From Haplomitrium mnioides (taxonomy: Eukaryota > Marchantiophyta > Haplomitriopsida > Calobryales), in the NCBI GenBank assembly GCA_049999725.1, contig JBNGIS010014992.1, positions 1 to 21,980 of the forward strand: a stretch of 21,980 bases of DNA. The letters run 5' to 3'. Shown one piece after another: positions 1 through 10,375 of this stretch (the first letter of the stretch is position 1; each line of letters begins with the position of its first letter). A program made the position numbers and the translations under genes. Under the pieces are notes generated by a model. That model was not told the origin of the DNA. It searched no databases and saw only the letters and a program-made list of their open reading frames with translations.

Positions 1-493
1 GAAGCTTCGCCCCAGGTTCATCCGGAACTACGATGAATCCCCCTTTCGGCTGCGCTTGATCCCTCGTCGGTCGCACCGGCGTTCTCTAGGTTTTCCGGCC
101 GCCCCATCTTGCACCCGATTCATCGATAGGTCGTCTTTTCGGCGTACCCATCGTTTCCCCCCAACCGGATCTGCGCCACATCGCCCTTCTGGCTCAGCCT
201 TCTTCCCGTTGGTCGGTTCGTGATGGATTGCTGTTTCTCCACTGATATGAACTCTTCATTTGAGCCGGGTCGCTGACAAGTCGCCTTTTCGCCTTCACTC
301 GCTCTTACTCGGCCCGCTAGGTGATCTGTCTCCCTTTCGGCTCTCCTCTCCTCTTCCTCTAGGATCTGCGCTGTATCGCCCTTACGGCACTCCTCCGTTT
401 TCCTTCGGCCAGTTCCGCGATAGGTCGTTGTTTCGGCCTTCCTCCTTGATCCCCTGTGGTCTCTCGCGGATCCCTCTTAGGCGGGGCGCCCCA
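1..493. repeat. GC-rich degenerate tandem repeat, about 48-bp period
   Basis: A TTTCGGC-like heptamer ends near positions 50, 99, 143, 193, 240, 293, 341, 388 and 437, a spacing of 44-53 bp. Larger blocks repeat at multiples of the unit: GGATCTGCG at 167 and 362 (195 bp, about 4 units), and CGATAGGTCG at 124 and 418 (294 bp, about 6 units). The plus strand is pyrimidine-rich. Open frames here on both strands reflect the GC-rich repeat and show no recognisable protein. The block is far more GC-rich than everything after about 1060. An rDNA spacer or a local minisatellite are both possible; no rRNA sequence is visible. Confidence 0.6.
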
Positions 494-593
494 NNNNNNN
501 NNNNNNNNNNNNNNNNNNNNNNNNNNNNNNNNNNNNNNNNNNNNNNNNNNNNNNNNNNNNNNNNNNNNNNNNNNNNNNNNNNNNNNNNNNNNN
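494..593. other. Assembly gap of 100 N
   Basis: Exactly 100 consecutive N, a conventional scaffold gap of unknown true length. It interrupts the GC-rich repeat, which suggests the repeat caused the assembly break. Confidence 0.99.
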
Positions 594-1062
594 GAGACGC
601 CACGTTTCCGTGGAATCTCATGAGGCCCTTCGGGGACTCCACTCTTCCGTCAGGACTTACCGAGTCGGATGGAGGGTTCGATCTGCCTCTGCAGGGTTCG
701 CTGTTGCTTGCGGGATCGAGGCGTCCCTCTTCCCTGGCCTTGCTCGCCCTCGTGACCATCTTACCTCCTCCTGTCAGCTCCCGATCCTTGCTTCCCGATT
801 TGTGGCCGCTGCAGGACTTCCGCGATTTGCCTTCCTTCGGAGTGCCTTCGGGTGTCCTTGTTGTTAACAGATCCCCTCTTCTTTCTCCTCTCCTCCGCCA
901 TGATCCTGTTTCCCTCCCAGGACTCATGCACCCTACTCTTACTCAGCTGTTTGAGGTAATCGGCTGTTCCTGAGATGCCTTCACACTCGCAAAAGGAACA
1001 ATGTCGCCAATGGTGCTTCTGATTTCGTTCGTTAAGCTTTAGTGCTCCAAAGTACCGGCTGA
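594..1062. other. GC-rich spacer grading into AT-rich DNA; no gene recognised
   Basis: Pyrimidine-rich sequence continues after the gap with TTCGG-containing pieces (about 630, 835, 850) that resemble the 48-bp repeat but without a clean period. Composition falls from GC-rich to AT-rich at about 950-1060, just before the satellite starts. The open frames on both strands show no domain or signal. Confidence 0.45.
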
Positions 1063-3529
1063 CAAGAAGTAACATGTTTAGTAAGGCTTTTCATGTGGTG
1101 GACAGAAATGCCAATGACAATTAGACTACAAACATGACAAGTTGTAGTGTTCTTTGTTGATGTTTAGTTAAAACATAAGAAGTACTATGTTTTATATGTC
1201 TTTTGGAATGGTGGAAAGAAATGCAAATGAGAATTTCACGACAAACATGACAAGTTGTAGTTTTCTTTGTTTGTGTTTAGTTTAATAGTAAAAAGTGCCA
1301 TTTCATAAGTACCTTTGGTGATTTTTTTTTTAATAAGTACCACATTAACAAAGTCTTTTGAAGTGGTGGAAAGAAATGCCAATGAGAATTACACTACAAA
1401 TATGAGAAGTTGTAGAGTTTTTTGTTGATGCTTTGTTTGTATATAAGAAGTATCATGTTTACTAAGGCTTTTCAAGTGGTGGAAACAAACACAAAAAAGA
1501 ATTGCACTACAAAAATGACAAATTAGTGTTTTGTGTTTATGTTTAGTTTGAAAATAAAAAGTGCAATGTTCACCAAGATATTTCAAGTGATTGAAAGAAA
1601 TGCTATCAAGAATTACATTACAAACATAGCAAGTTGTAGTGTTTTTTGTTGATGTTTAGTTTGATTATAATAAGTACCATGTTTACTAAGGCTTTTCAAG
1701 TAGTAGAAAGAAACACCAATGAGAATTACACTACAAACATGACAAGTTGTAGAGTTTTTTCTGATGTAAAGTTTAAACAAAGGAAGTATCATATTTACTA
1801 AGGCCTTTCAAGTGGTGGAAACAAACGCAAACAAGAAATGCAGTACAATTATGACAATATAGTGTTCTTTGTTGATGTTTAGTTTGAAAAGTACCTTGTT
1901 TCTCAAGACTTTTCAAGTGATTGAAAGGAATGCCAATGATATGTGCATTATAATCATAACAAGTTGTATTGTTTTTTTTATTGATGTTTAGTTTGGACAT
2001 AAGAAGTACCATATTCACTAATGCTTCTCAAGTGGTGGAAAGAAATGCCAATAAGAATTGCACTACAAAGATGTTAAGTTGTAGTGTTTTTGTTGATTTT
2101 TAGTTTGAGAATACAAAGTGCAATAATTACCAAGACTTTTCAAGTGATTGAGAGAAATCCCAATGAGATTTGCACTACAAACATGACAAGTTGTAGATTG
2201 TGTTGTTGATTTTTAGTTTAAACATAAGAAGTGGCATGTGGAGAAAGGCTTTTCAAGTGATGGAACAAAATGCCTTCGACAATTGCACCAAAATTTTTCT
2301 TTGTAGATATTTAGTTTAATCATATAAGGTGCCATGTTTACAAAAGCTTTTCAAGTAGTGGAAAGAATTGCTAGTGAAACCTGCACTACAAACAAGACAA
2401 GTTGTAGTGGTCTTTGTTGATGTTTAGCTTGAACATAAGAAGTACCATGTTTCTTAAGTCTTTTCAAGTGGTGGAAAGAAATGCCAGTGAGAATTGCACT
2501 ACAAACATGAGAAGATATAGTGTTCTTTGTCAATGTTTAGTTTTAATATAAGAAGTATGATGTTTACTAAGGCCTATCAAGTGGTAGAAAAAAATGCCAT
2601 TCTGAATTGCACTACAAACATGACAAGTTGTAATTTTCTTTGTTGTTGTTTAGTTTAAACAAAAGAAGTGCCTTGTTTACTAAGGCTTTTCAAGTGGTAG
2701 AAAGAAATGCCAATGAGAATTAAACTACAAACATGACAAGTTGTAGTTTTCTTTGTTCTTGTTTAGTTTAAATAAAAGGAGTGCCTTGTTTATTAAGGCT
2801 TTTCAAGAGGTAGAAAGAAATGCCAACGAAAATTTGACTACAAACATAAGAAGATGTAAGGTTTTTGGGTAATATTTAGTTTGAACATAAGTAGTGCCAT
2901 GTTTACTAAGGCTTTTCAAGTGGTGAAAAGCAATGCCAACAAGAATTTCATGACAAACACAAAAAGTTGTAGTGCTATTTGCTATTGTTTAGTTTGAACA
3001 CCAGAAGTACCATGTTTACTAAGGCTTTTCAAGTAGTGGAAATAAATGCTAAAAAGAGTTGCACTACAAACATGACAAGTTGTGTTTTTTTTTGTTGATG
3101 TTTAGCTTGAAAATAGTAAGTGCTATAAGCACCACAAATTTTGGAGTGATTGAAAGAAATGCCAATGAGAATTGCACTACAAAGATGACAAAATGTTGTG
3201 TTATTTGTTCATGTTTGTTTGAGCAAAAGAAGTACCGTGTTTAGTAAGGCTTCTCAAGTGGTGGAAAGAAATGCCACTCAAAATTGCACTTGAAACATGA
3301 CAGTGGAAAGAAATTCCACAAACAATTGAAAGGCATGACAAGTTGAGATTTTCTTGAGATGATAAGTTGTTATGTTCTTTGTTGAGGTTTATTTTGATAA
3401 TAAGAAGTACCATGTTCAATAAGTCTTTTCAAAAGGTGGAAAGAAATGCAAATGAGAATTGCACTACAAACATGACAAGGTGTAGTGATCTTTGTTGATG
3501 TTTAGTTTGAACATAAGAAGTACCATATT

Positions 3530-4090
3530 TAGTTAGGGTTTTCAAGTGGTGGAAAGAAATGCCATTGCAAATTGCACTACAAACATCACAAGTGATAGTG
3601 TTCTTTGTTGATGTTTAGTTTCAACATAAGAATACTCATTTTTACTAAGGATTTCAAGTAATGGAAAAAAGTACCAATAACAACTCCACTACAAACATGA
3701 CAAGTTGTTGTGTTTTTGTTGATGTTCAATTTGAATATAAGAATTACCATGTTTACAAACGGTTTTCAAGAGATGGGAGGAAATGACAATGAGACTTGCA
3801 CTACAAACAACACAACTTGTAGTGTTCTTTGCTAATGTTTAGTTCGTATATAAGAAGTGCCATGTTAAATAAGGATTTTTAAGTGGTGGAAAGATATACC
3901 AATGAGAGTTGCACTACAAACATGACAAGTTGTAGTTTATTTTTTACTTATAATTTAATTATAAAAGTGCCATGTTTACAAAGGCTTGTCAAGTAGTGGA
4001 AAGAAATGCCAATGAGAATTCCACTACAAACATGACAAGTTGTAGTGTTCTTTGTAGGTGTTTAGTATGATAGAAAGTACCATGTTCACT
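3530..4090. repeat. Higher-order duplication in the satellite, copy A
   Basis: About five consecutive monomers share private variants with 4870-5440, in the same order. These include the CACAAGTGATAG variant at 3587 (again at 4931) and the next monomer's GTTGTTG variant. The offset is 1344 bp, or twelve monomers of 112 bp. The copies have since diverged by substitutions and small indels, so the duplication is not recent. Confidence 0.6.
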
Positions 4091-4755
4091 ATGTGTTTTC
4101 AAGTGGTGGAAAAAAATTCTAATGAGAATTGCACTACAAACATGACAAGGTGTAGTGTTCTTTGTGATGTTTAGTTTGAACATAGGAAGTACCATATTTA
4201 GTTAGGCTTTCCAAGTAATGAAATAAAATGCCAATGAGAATTGCACTACACATATAACAAGTTGTAGTTTTTTCTTTTGATGTTTAGTCTAAACATATGA
4301 AATGCTATGTTTACTAAGGCTTTTCAAGTGGTTGACAAAAATACAAATCCTAATTTCACTACAAACATAACAAGTTGATGTTTTCTTTGTTTCTATTTAG
4401 TTTATTTGTAAGAAGTGCCATATTTACTAAGGTTTTTAAGTGGTGGAAAGAAATGCCAATGAGAATTGTATCATAAACATGTCAAATTGTAGTTATCTTT
4501 GATGATGATTAGTTTTTTCATAAGAAGTATCATGTTACCAAGGCTTTTCAAGTGGTGGAAATGAATGCCAATGAGAATTAAACTCCAAACATGAAAAGTT
4601 GTAGTTTCATTTGTTCATGTTTAGTGTAAACAAAGAGGTTTCATGTTTACTAAGGCTTTCCAAATAGAGGAAAAAAATGTCAATAATAGTTGAAGTACAA
4701 ACATGACAAGTTGTAGTGTTCTTTGTTGATGTTTACCTTGAACATAAGAAGTACC

Positions 4756-4897
4756 ATGTTTACTAAGGCTTTTCAGGTGGTGGAAAGAAATTCCTATGAG
4801 AATTTCACTACAAACTTGACAAGCTGTAGCGTTCTTTGTTGATGTTTAGTTTGAACATAAGAAGTACCATGTTTACTTAGTCTTTTCAAGTGGTGGT
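4756..4897. repeat. Near-identical satellite segment, copy 1 of 2
   Basis: About 140 bp nearly identical to 5880-6019, sharing the rare variants ATTCCTATGAG, AAACTTGA and AAGCTGTAGC (4821 and 5942). The offset is 1121 bp, or ten monomers. Similarity drops to the array average on both sides, consistent with a short gene-conversion tract or unequal exchange more recent than the 1344-bp duplication. Confidence 0.6.
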
Positions 4898-5440
4898 AAG
4901 AAACACCAATGCAAATTGCACTACAAACATCACAAGTGATAGTGTTCTTTGTTGATCTTTAGTTGCAACATAAAAATGCCCATATTTACTAAGGCTTTCA
5001 AGTGGTGGAAAAAACTGCCAATGACAATTGCACCACAAACATGACAAGTTGTTGCGTTTTTGTTGATGTTCAGTTTGAACATAAGAAGTACTGTGTTTAC
5101 AAAGGGTTCTCAATAGGTGGAAAGAAATGCCAATGAGGCTTGCACTACAAACATCGTAACTTGTAGTGTTCTTTGTTGATGTTTAGTTTGTACATAAGAA
5201 GTGCCATGTTTAGTAAGGGTTTTCAAGTGGTGGAAAAAAATGTCAATGGAAATTTCACTACAAACATGACAAGTTGTAGTTTAAGTTTTCATGTATACTT
5301 TAATTATAAGAAGTTCGATGTTTACAAAGGCTTTTCAAGTAGTGGAAAGAATGCCAATGAGAATTTCAATGCAAACATGACAAGTTGTAGTGTTCTTTTT
5401 AGATGTTTCTTCTGAACATAAGAAGTGTCATGTTTAGTAA
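4870..5440. repeat. Higher-order duplication in the satellite, copy B
   Basis: Partner of 3530-4090, offset 1344 bp (twelve monomers). Shared order of variants: CACAAGTGATAG, GTTGTTG, an AACTTGTAG-type dyad, a monomer whose TTTAGTTTGAA block is replaced by TTTAATTATAA, then a standard monomer. Confidence 0.6.
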
Positions 5441-5879
5441 GACATCTCAAGTAGTGGAAAGAAATATCAATGCGAATTGCACTCCAAACATGAAAAGATC
5501 TACTTCTCTTTGTTTATGTTTAGTTTAAATAGAAGTACAATTTTCACTAAGTCTTTCAAGTGGTGGAAAGAAACGACAATAAAAAATCCACTACAACAAT
5601 GACAAGTTGTAGTGTTCTTTGTTGATTTTCCATTTGAACAAAAGAAGTGCCTTGTTTTCTAAGGCTTTTCAAGTGGTCGAAAGAAACACCAATAAGAATT
5701 GCACTCCAAACATGCAAAGATGTGGTTTTTCTTGTTGATGTTTAGTTTCAACATAAGAGCTGCCATGTCTACTAAGACTTTTCAAATGGTGGAATGAAAT
5801 GCCAATGAGCACTACACAACAAATATGACAAGTTGTCGATTTCTCTGTTGATGTTTAGTTTAATTTGAGAAGTGCCATG

Positions 5880-6019
5880 TTTACTTAGGCTTTTCAAGTG
5901 GTGGAAAGAAATTCCTATGAGAATTTCACTACAAACTTGATAAGCTGTAGCGTTCTCTGTTGATGTTTAGTTTGAACATAAGAAGTACCATGTTTACTTA
6001 GTCTTTTCAAGTGGTGGAA
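5880..6019. repeat. Near-identical satellite segment, copy 2 of 2
   Basis: Partner of 4756-4897 at a ten-monomer offset; see that entry for the shared variants. Confidence 0.6.
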
Positions 6020-6632
6020 AGAAATGCCAATGAGAATTTCACTACAAGCACAACAAGTTGTAGATTTCTTTGTTGATGTCTAGTTTAATTGTAGGAAGTG
6101 CCATGTTTACTATGACTTTTGAAGTGGTGGAAAGAATTTCCAATTATAATTGCACTACAAACATGACAAGTTGAATTGTTCTTTGTTGATGTTTAGTTTG
6201 AACATAAGAAGAATCATGTTAAGTAAGGCTTTTCAAGTGGTGGAAAGGAATGCCAATGAGAATTGCACTTTAAACATGAGAAGTTGTAGTTTTCTTTGGA
6301 AATTTTTTAGTTTGAATTTAAGAAGTGCCATGTTTACTAAGGCTTTTTAGGTGGTGGAAAGAAATGCCAATGGGAATTGCACTACAAACATAACAAGTTG
6401 CAGTGTTCTTTTTTTGATGTTCAGTTTATACATAAGAAGTACTATATTTACAGAGGTGTTTCAAGTGGTGGAGAGAAATGCCAATAAGAATTGCACTACA
6501 AATATGACAAGTTGTAGTGTTCTTTATTGATGTTTAGTTTGAATATGAGAAGTGACATGTTTGGTAAGACTTTTGAGGTGGTGGAAAGAAATGCCATTTA
6601 TCATTGCACTACAAACGTGACAAGTTGTAGTT

Positions 6633-6856
6633 TGTTAGGAAATAATGTTTACTATTAATATCTTAGCTATATTAGAATATTTAATAAGAACTCTAATCTA
6701 GTTTCACTAAAAGAACATATAGTTATAACTATATGTTAAGAGATTAGAAAGGAGAGAAGAGATTATATGAAGAGTAATATGTATGAGATGAGCGGTTGAG
6801 TTATTCATATACAGATATAATGAATGATTTCTTCTAATCTTAAAATCCTTTCCTCA
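6633..6856 (+). mobile_element. Copia-type LTR (solo or truncated), about 224 bp
   Basis: The block begins TGTTAGGAAATAATG and ends TTTCCTCA, giving the TG...CA termini of plant LTRs, and it interrupts the satellite precisely at 6632. Three bases later lies TGTTATCAG...TGATAC, a degenerate match to the TGGTATCAGAGC primer-binding site for initiator tRNA-Met used by Ty1/copia elements. The LTR is AT-rich and carries a perfect 24-bp palindrome (6714-6737) and inverted 9-mers (AGATTAGAA near 6741, TTCTAATCT near 6832). No second copy and no coding remnant of the same element was found. The satellite does not resume on the right, so the 3' end was lost or rearranged. Confidence 0.55.
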
Positions 6857-7263
6857 TTTGACATGTTATCAGCCTGATACTATTTCTTTTAATTTAAATT
6901 ATTTAAAAAAATTCTATAAAGATATTTTTGAAAATTTTTCTTAATAGATTTCTTGCAAATGTTTTTCCCTCCCTCTTTTGTATGCTTGTAGTAGCATCTT
7001 CTTCTTCAATAGAGCTCCCCCCATAAAATGTTTTTTTTTTCAGCTATTTGCACTATTTTTTTCTTCAACATAAAATATAAAATTAAAAAAATGTTTCTTT
7101 CTCATCAAAGAAGGTTGAAGGAGTGTTTTCTTTTTCATGGAATTTAAATTCATGTTGAATAAATACGAGCAAAGGCTCTTGGCAAAGGGAAGAGAAGCGT
7201 GCAATTGAACAACAGTGAAACTGAAAAATGCAATGAGATAGAAGTTGCTTTTATTGTTGTCAC
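6857..7263. other. AT-rich spacer, no gene recognised
   Basis: Starts with the degenerate primer-binding site (about 6861-6880) and continues as AT-rich sequence with poly-A and poly-T runs. The minus-strand frame here (7294-7040) is low-complexity and has no recognisable domain. Confidence 0.4.
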
Positions 7264-7563
7264 ATGGCCTTTTCCCACTTGTTATTGTTGACAATTGTCA
7301 TTGTTTTTCAATGTGGATGTGTAATGGTCACGCTCATGTCAACCACAGAGAGCGTGATGGTAGAAGCAAAAAACCTTTTTGTTGATGGAGAAGTGAAGAT
7401 TGAGGAGAAGGACCTACGTAATGAACATGAATTCAGGCCATTGCTTGACATTGCAACACAAAAATTACCATTGGTTGCTAAGGACGTAGCAAGTTTGTCA
7501 TTGGCAAAATTAAGTTTATGGGGTATGGATATTGGAAGACTCAGGAAGCCCATCCTGATTTGA
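7264..7563 (+). CDS. Small hypothetical protein with possible signal peptide
   Basis: A 99-codon frame starting at an ATG followed by GCC. The first 20 or so residues are strongly hydrophobic (MAFSHLLLLTIVIVFQCGCV), as in a signal peptide or membrane anchor. The rest is a mixed acidic/basic stretch ending GRLRKPILI, with only two cysteines, both in the hydrophobic part. I do not recognise the family. Codon use and the sharp start of hydrophobicity suggest real coding descent, but there is no clear TATA box, intron or homology to support it. It may be an exon fragment or a chance frame. Confidence 0.3.
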   Translation: MAFSHLLLLTIVIVFQCGCVMVTLMSTTESVMVEAKNLFVDGEVKIEEKDLRNEHEFRPLLDIATQKLPLVAKDVASLSLAKLSLWGMDIGRLRKPILI

Positions 7564-8415
7564 CTAGTCTCTTCTGAGTGAGATCACACTCTTTACACTG
7601 TAGGTCCACAAATTGGCGGTAAGCGCAAGAATCCAAAAAGTTTGTATGTACCGTGACGGTAGACATTGATCACTTCAAGTGTGGGAAGTGTAGACAAAGA
7701 AAAACATGCATTCGGAGTGGTGATGATCACCCCGTAATGTGAATTCTGGAAAACCCATTAGACGATTTGATATGTTGCAGTTCTAGTTTTTGAAGTTAAG
7801 GCCGCACATTTTCAGCTCCACTTGAAGAAAAAAAAGGAGCAACATACCATGCAACAAATATGTTTGAAGAAGAAAAATTGACGATGTTGTGAAGATGAGC
7901 TCCAGTTGAAGAGATATGCCGAAGAAAAGATAACAAAAATCAGAAATGAACACATTTAATCAAAGGTGCAAAATATACTAAGGAAAAAAAGTTGACAAAG
8001 AACAATACCTAATCGACAAACAGCAGATTGAAAAAAACTTATAAAGAAAGAACAAAATGAAGAGCTGAAACAGAAGATGAGTCGAAACTGAAGAAGAACC
8101 AAAGATGATCAAGGCTTCCTCAAAACTCATGAATCGAAGAATACATTTTCATCACTCTGAAGCAACTCGATCAAGAATCCAGCTCAATATTAATCTGCAC
8201 AGAATCGAATGTAAGGAAATTCCAAAACGATGAACAAGAGAACCCTATTCAATGAAGAACAGCAGATGATGCTTTGAAGAAGAGCTCCACTCGAATATCT
8301 TTGTCGAACAATAGATTCAAGAAATAGTTGTTGACAATTGATCAATTGTAAAGATTGAAGATACACAATTGAAGAATTCACACAACATTTATAAGCATAT
8401 TGCTTAATTGAGGGT
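7564..8415. other. Intergenic, purine-rich, no gene recognised
   Basis: A+G-rich sequence with many GAAGAA and AAGATG words. A short plus-strand frame at about 7650-7740 contains a cysteine cluster (FKCGKCRQRKTC) followed by an acidic SGDD and a stop. It may be an exon remnant but cannot be assigned. Otherwise nothing is supported. Confidence 0.35.
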
Positions 8416-8649
8416 TGTTGAACACGCTTTTGAGATCCAACTATTGCTTAGACACTCCACAATTGCAAGTTGATGATTGGAGAGTGTTGATTCAAGATTG
8501 ATGTGTGACAATATACAAGTTCACATACTTTGTCTACAACAAATATATTAGGGAAGATACATATCTTAAACAAATTTGACCTATTCTCAATACTGCAAAC
8601 AAGAGATCAAATCAGTTTTCAGCAACAAAATTTCTCTTGATTTTCAGCA
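8416..8649 (+). mobile_element. Possible 5' LTR of the copia relic
   Basis: The segment from TGTTGAACACGC (8416) to TTTTCAGCA (8649) has TG...CA ends and a length usual for a short plant copia LTR. It lies directly before a degenerate primer-binding-like TTTGTTAT and about 57 bp before the gag start at 8706. No 3' partner LTR was found to confirm it, so the left boundary is a guess. Confidence 0.3.
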
Positions 8650-8705
8650 TTTGTTATTTAACATTTTGAGCACTCAATTGCTGAACCTTGAATCATAGTA
8701 CAATC

Positions 8706-9600
8706 ATGGAAAATCTCAGATTCAAACCATTGACCATATATGGAGAGAACTACCTCTCCTAGTCATTGCATGTTGCAACTCACATTGTCTCTAAGGGATT
8801 AGAGACAACAATTCTAATTGATGAAGAGGTCAATGCACAACAGAAAGCACAAGCACTGGTTTTTATGAGGCATCACCTTACTAATCCTCTAAAACTCCAA
8901 TATCTTAATGAGAGCAATCCTAGAATTCTGTGGGATCAACTCAAGGACAGATTAGATCATACAAAGACAATACATTTTCCCAAAGCCAAACATGATTGGG
9001 TAAATCTGAGAGTTCAAGACTTCACTACAATTTCTAAATACAATATTGAGTTATTCAGGATTACCTCACAACTCACTTTATGTGGGAAACTTGTTGATGA
9101 TGAGTAACAGATAGAGAAGACTCTATCAGCATTCCATCCCACCAATGTGATTCTGTCAGCACAATACAAAAATATGAGATTCGCACAAAACTCAGAATTG
9201 ATAACTCATATGCTACTTGTTGAGAAACATCAAGAATGTATTTTGAAGAACTCTAAAGTGAGACCACCTAGCACATTGCCCATTTCTTAGCCTACTGAAA
9301 ATTTTTATTTTGTACGTGCAACAAATAAAGGCACTTCAAGTAGAAAAGCCAATTACACAAGTGGAAGACAAGCTTCCAAAAGGTGTTGATTCCCAATTGC
9401 AGGTCAAGGACAAGTATTCAAGGGGAGGGGCAAAGTTTGAACTACACGTGGTCGTCCTTATACAAGAGGAAGCAAAGGTGGAAGACCTCCTACTGTGAAT
9501 CAATCTACACCATGGACAAGTCATCCTCCTATAGTGGTTGTATGTTTCAGGTGTGAAACGAAAGGACGCACTCAAAAGAGGTGTAGAATCCTTGCACATG
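8706..9600 (+). pseudogene. Ty1/copia gag remnant with zinc-knuckle region
   Basis: Nucleocapsid (gag) part of a copia retrotransposon. The frame opens at ATG 8706. It carries a UBN2-type gag domain: the N-terminal FKPLTIYGENYLS-like motif, then LWDQLKDRLD (about 8935-8965) and a TLSAFHP motif (about 9119-9140). A zinc-knuckle remnant (CFRCETKGRTQKRC, about 9544-9585) follows. The first in-frame stop is a TAG at 8760, where the family has Trp (TGG to TAG). A TAA at about 9104, a TAG at about 9288 and later frame changes also break it. The knuckle has lost its spacing and its His, so it cannot bind zinc normally. The protein would package element RNA in virus-like particles; here it is dead. 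Confidence 0.75.
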
Positions 9601-9662
9601 TAGTTTCCTTATACAACTAGAGTAAACAGAATGTTATACAACTAGAGTCTCACAATACTCTT

Positions 9663-10243
9663 TTGGAAAAGGAAGAGACCTTGAGTGATTACATAGAGAA
9701 TGATGTAGATCTTGCAGAAAACCATATGATCACGTGCAGCTGTCACATCCTGCCTCTTGAGGACAATAGAACTTGTATAATTGATAGTGAAAGTACTCAT
9801 ACAATCTTGAAATGTAGGTTTTACTTCTCTCATATTACACCATCAAGTCTGAGGATGACAACAATCATGGGGAGTAAGAATCTTGAAGAAGGACATGGAC
9901 CTACAAAGATCATTTTACCGCAGGGGAGAATCTTGAATATTAAATCTACCATATAAGCTTCTAATGCTATTAGGAATTCGATAAATTTTAATGACATACG
10001 TGACAATGGTTTCCCTATACATATTAGTACTCGTAGAGATCAAGAAGTCTCACGCATTTTGCATAAGACTCCTGAGGGTATGATAAAAAAGGAAACATTT
10101 TTTGCTTACCCGCTTGGATTCTATGTCACGCAAAACCATACTTTTCACACTGCTGCAATACAAACCAATCAATTAGAGTTATGGCACAAGCGTTTGGGTC
10201 ATCCGAGTACTCCCATGTTTCATAAGATAATGAAAGTTACCTA
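9663..10243 (+). pseudogene. Ty1/copia protease and pre-integrase remnant
   Basis: Continuation of the copia polyprotein. An aspartic-protease remnant lies at about 9770-9800 with IIDSESTHTI, where active copia proteases have D-S-G-A; Gly is replaced by Glu, so the active site is lost. The GAG-pre-integrase domain follows, with the diagnostic LWHKRLGHPS motif (about 10173-10205) containing the HHCC-domain His. A TAA near 9953 and a frame change separate the two parts. Confidence 0.75.
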
Positions 10244-10375
10244 AAATATTCCTACTAGCATTAGCCTCTGATCGATCACGCTGCCATGCAATGCATGTTC
10301 TTAAAGGAAATTGATCCTTCGACCACCGATATCCAAGATTATTATAGATATACTGAAATTTCTTGAATGAATACA

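Larger units (their letters stand above)
1063..6631. repeat. Satellite array, about 49 monomers of about 113 bp
   Basis: One monomer is, in order: a CACTACAA / TTGTAGTG dyad around a 10-base spacer (about 26 bp), a GTTCTTTGTTGATGTTTAG block, AAGAAGTACCATGTTTAC, TAAGGCTTTTCAAG, then GGTGGAAAGAAATGCCAATG. The ACATGACAA element ends at 1140, 1253, 1521, 1632, 1745 and 1857, giving steps of 111-113 bp. One longer step, about 155 bp between 1253 and 1408, contains a local insertion. Copies are imperfect, with substitutions and 1-10 base indels. The array is head-to-tail with no orientation switch seen. It starts at about 1063 and stops abruptly at 6631, where an LTR begins. Confidence 0.93.

Noticed and set aside
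260-1075. Overlapping ORFs on both strands across the GC-rich start of the window
   Set aside because: GC-rich, stop-poor repeat DNA gives long frames on both strands by chance; several run through the N gap.
1389-6350. Many 60-80 codon open frames on both strands within the satellite, sharing a peptide like FHHLKSLSKHGTS on the minus strand
   Set aside because: They are translations of the 113-bp monomer in shifting frames. The monomer is not a multiple of three, so no frame persists, and they have no start, promoter or domain.
6633-8649. The LTR at 6633 and the candidate LTR at 8416 as a pair bounding one element
   Set aside because: Their sequences are unrelated (TGTTAGGAAATA versus TGTTGAACACGC), so they belong to different elements or the second is not an LTR.
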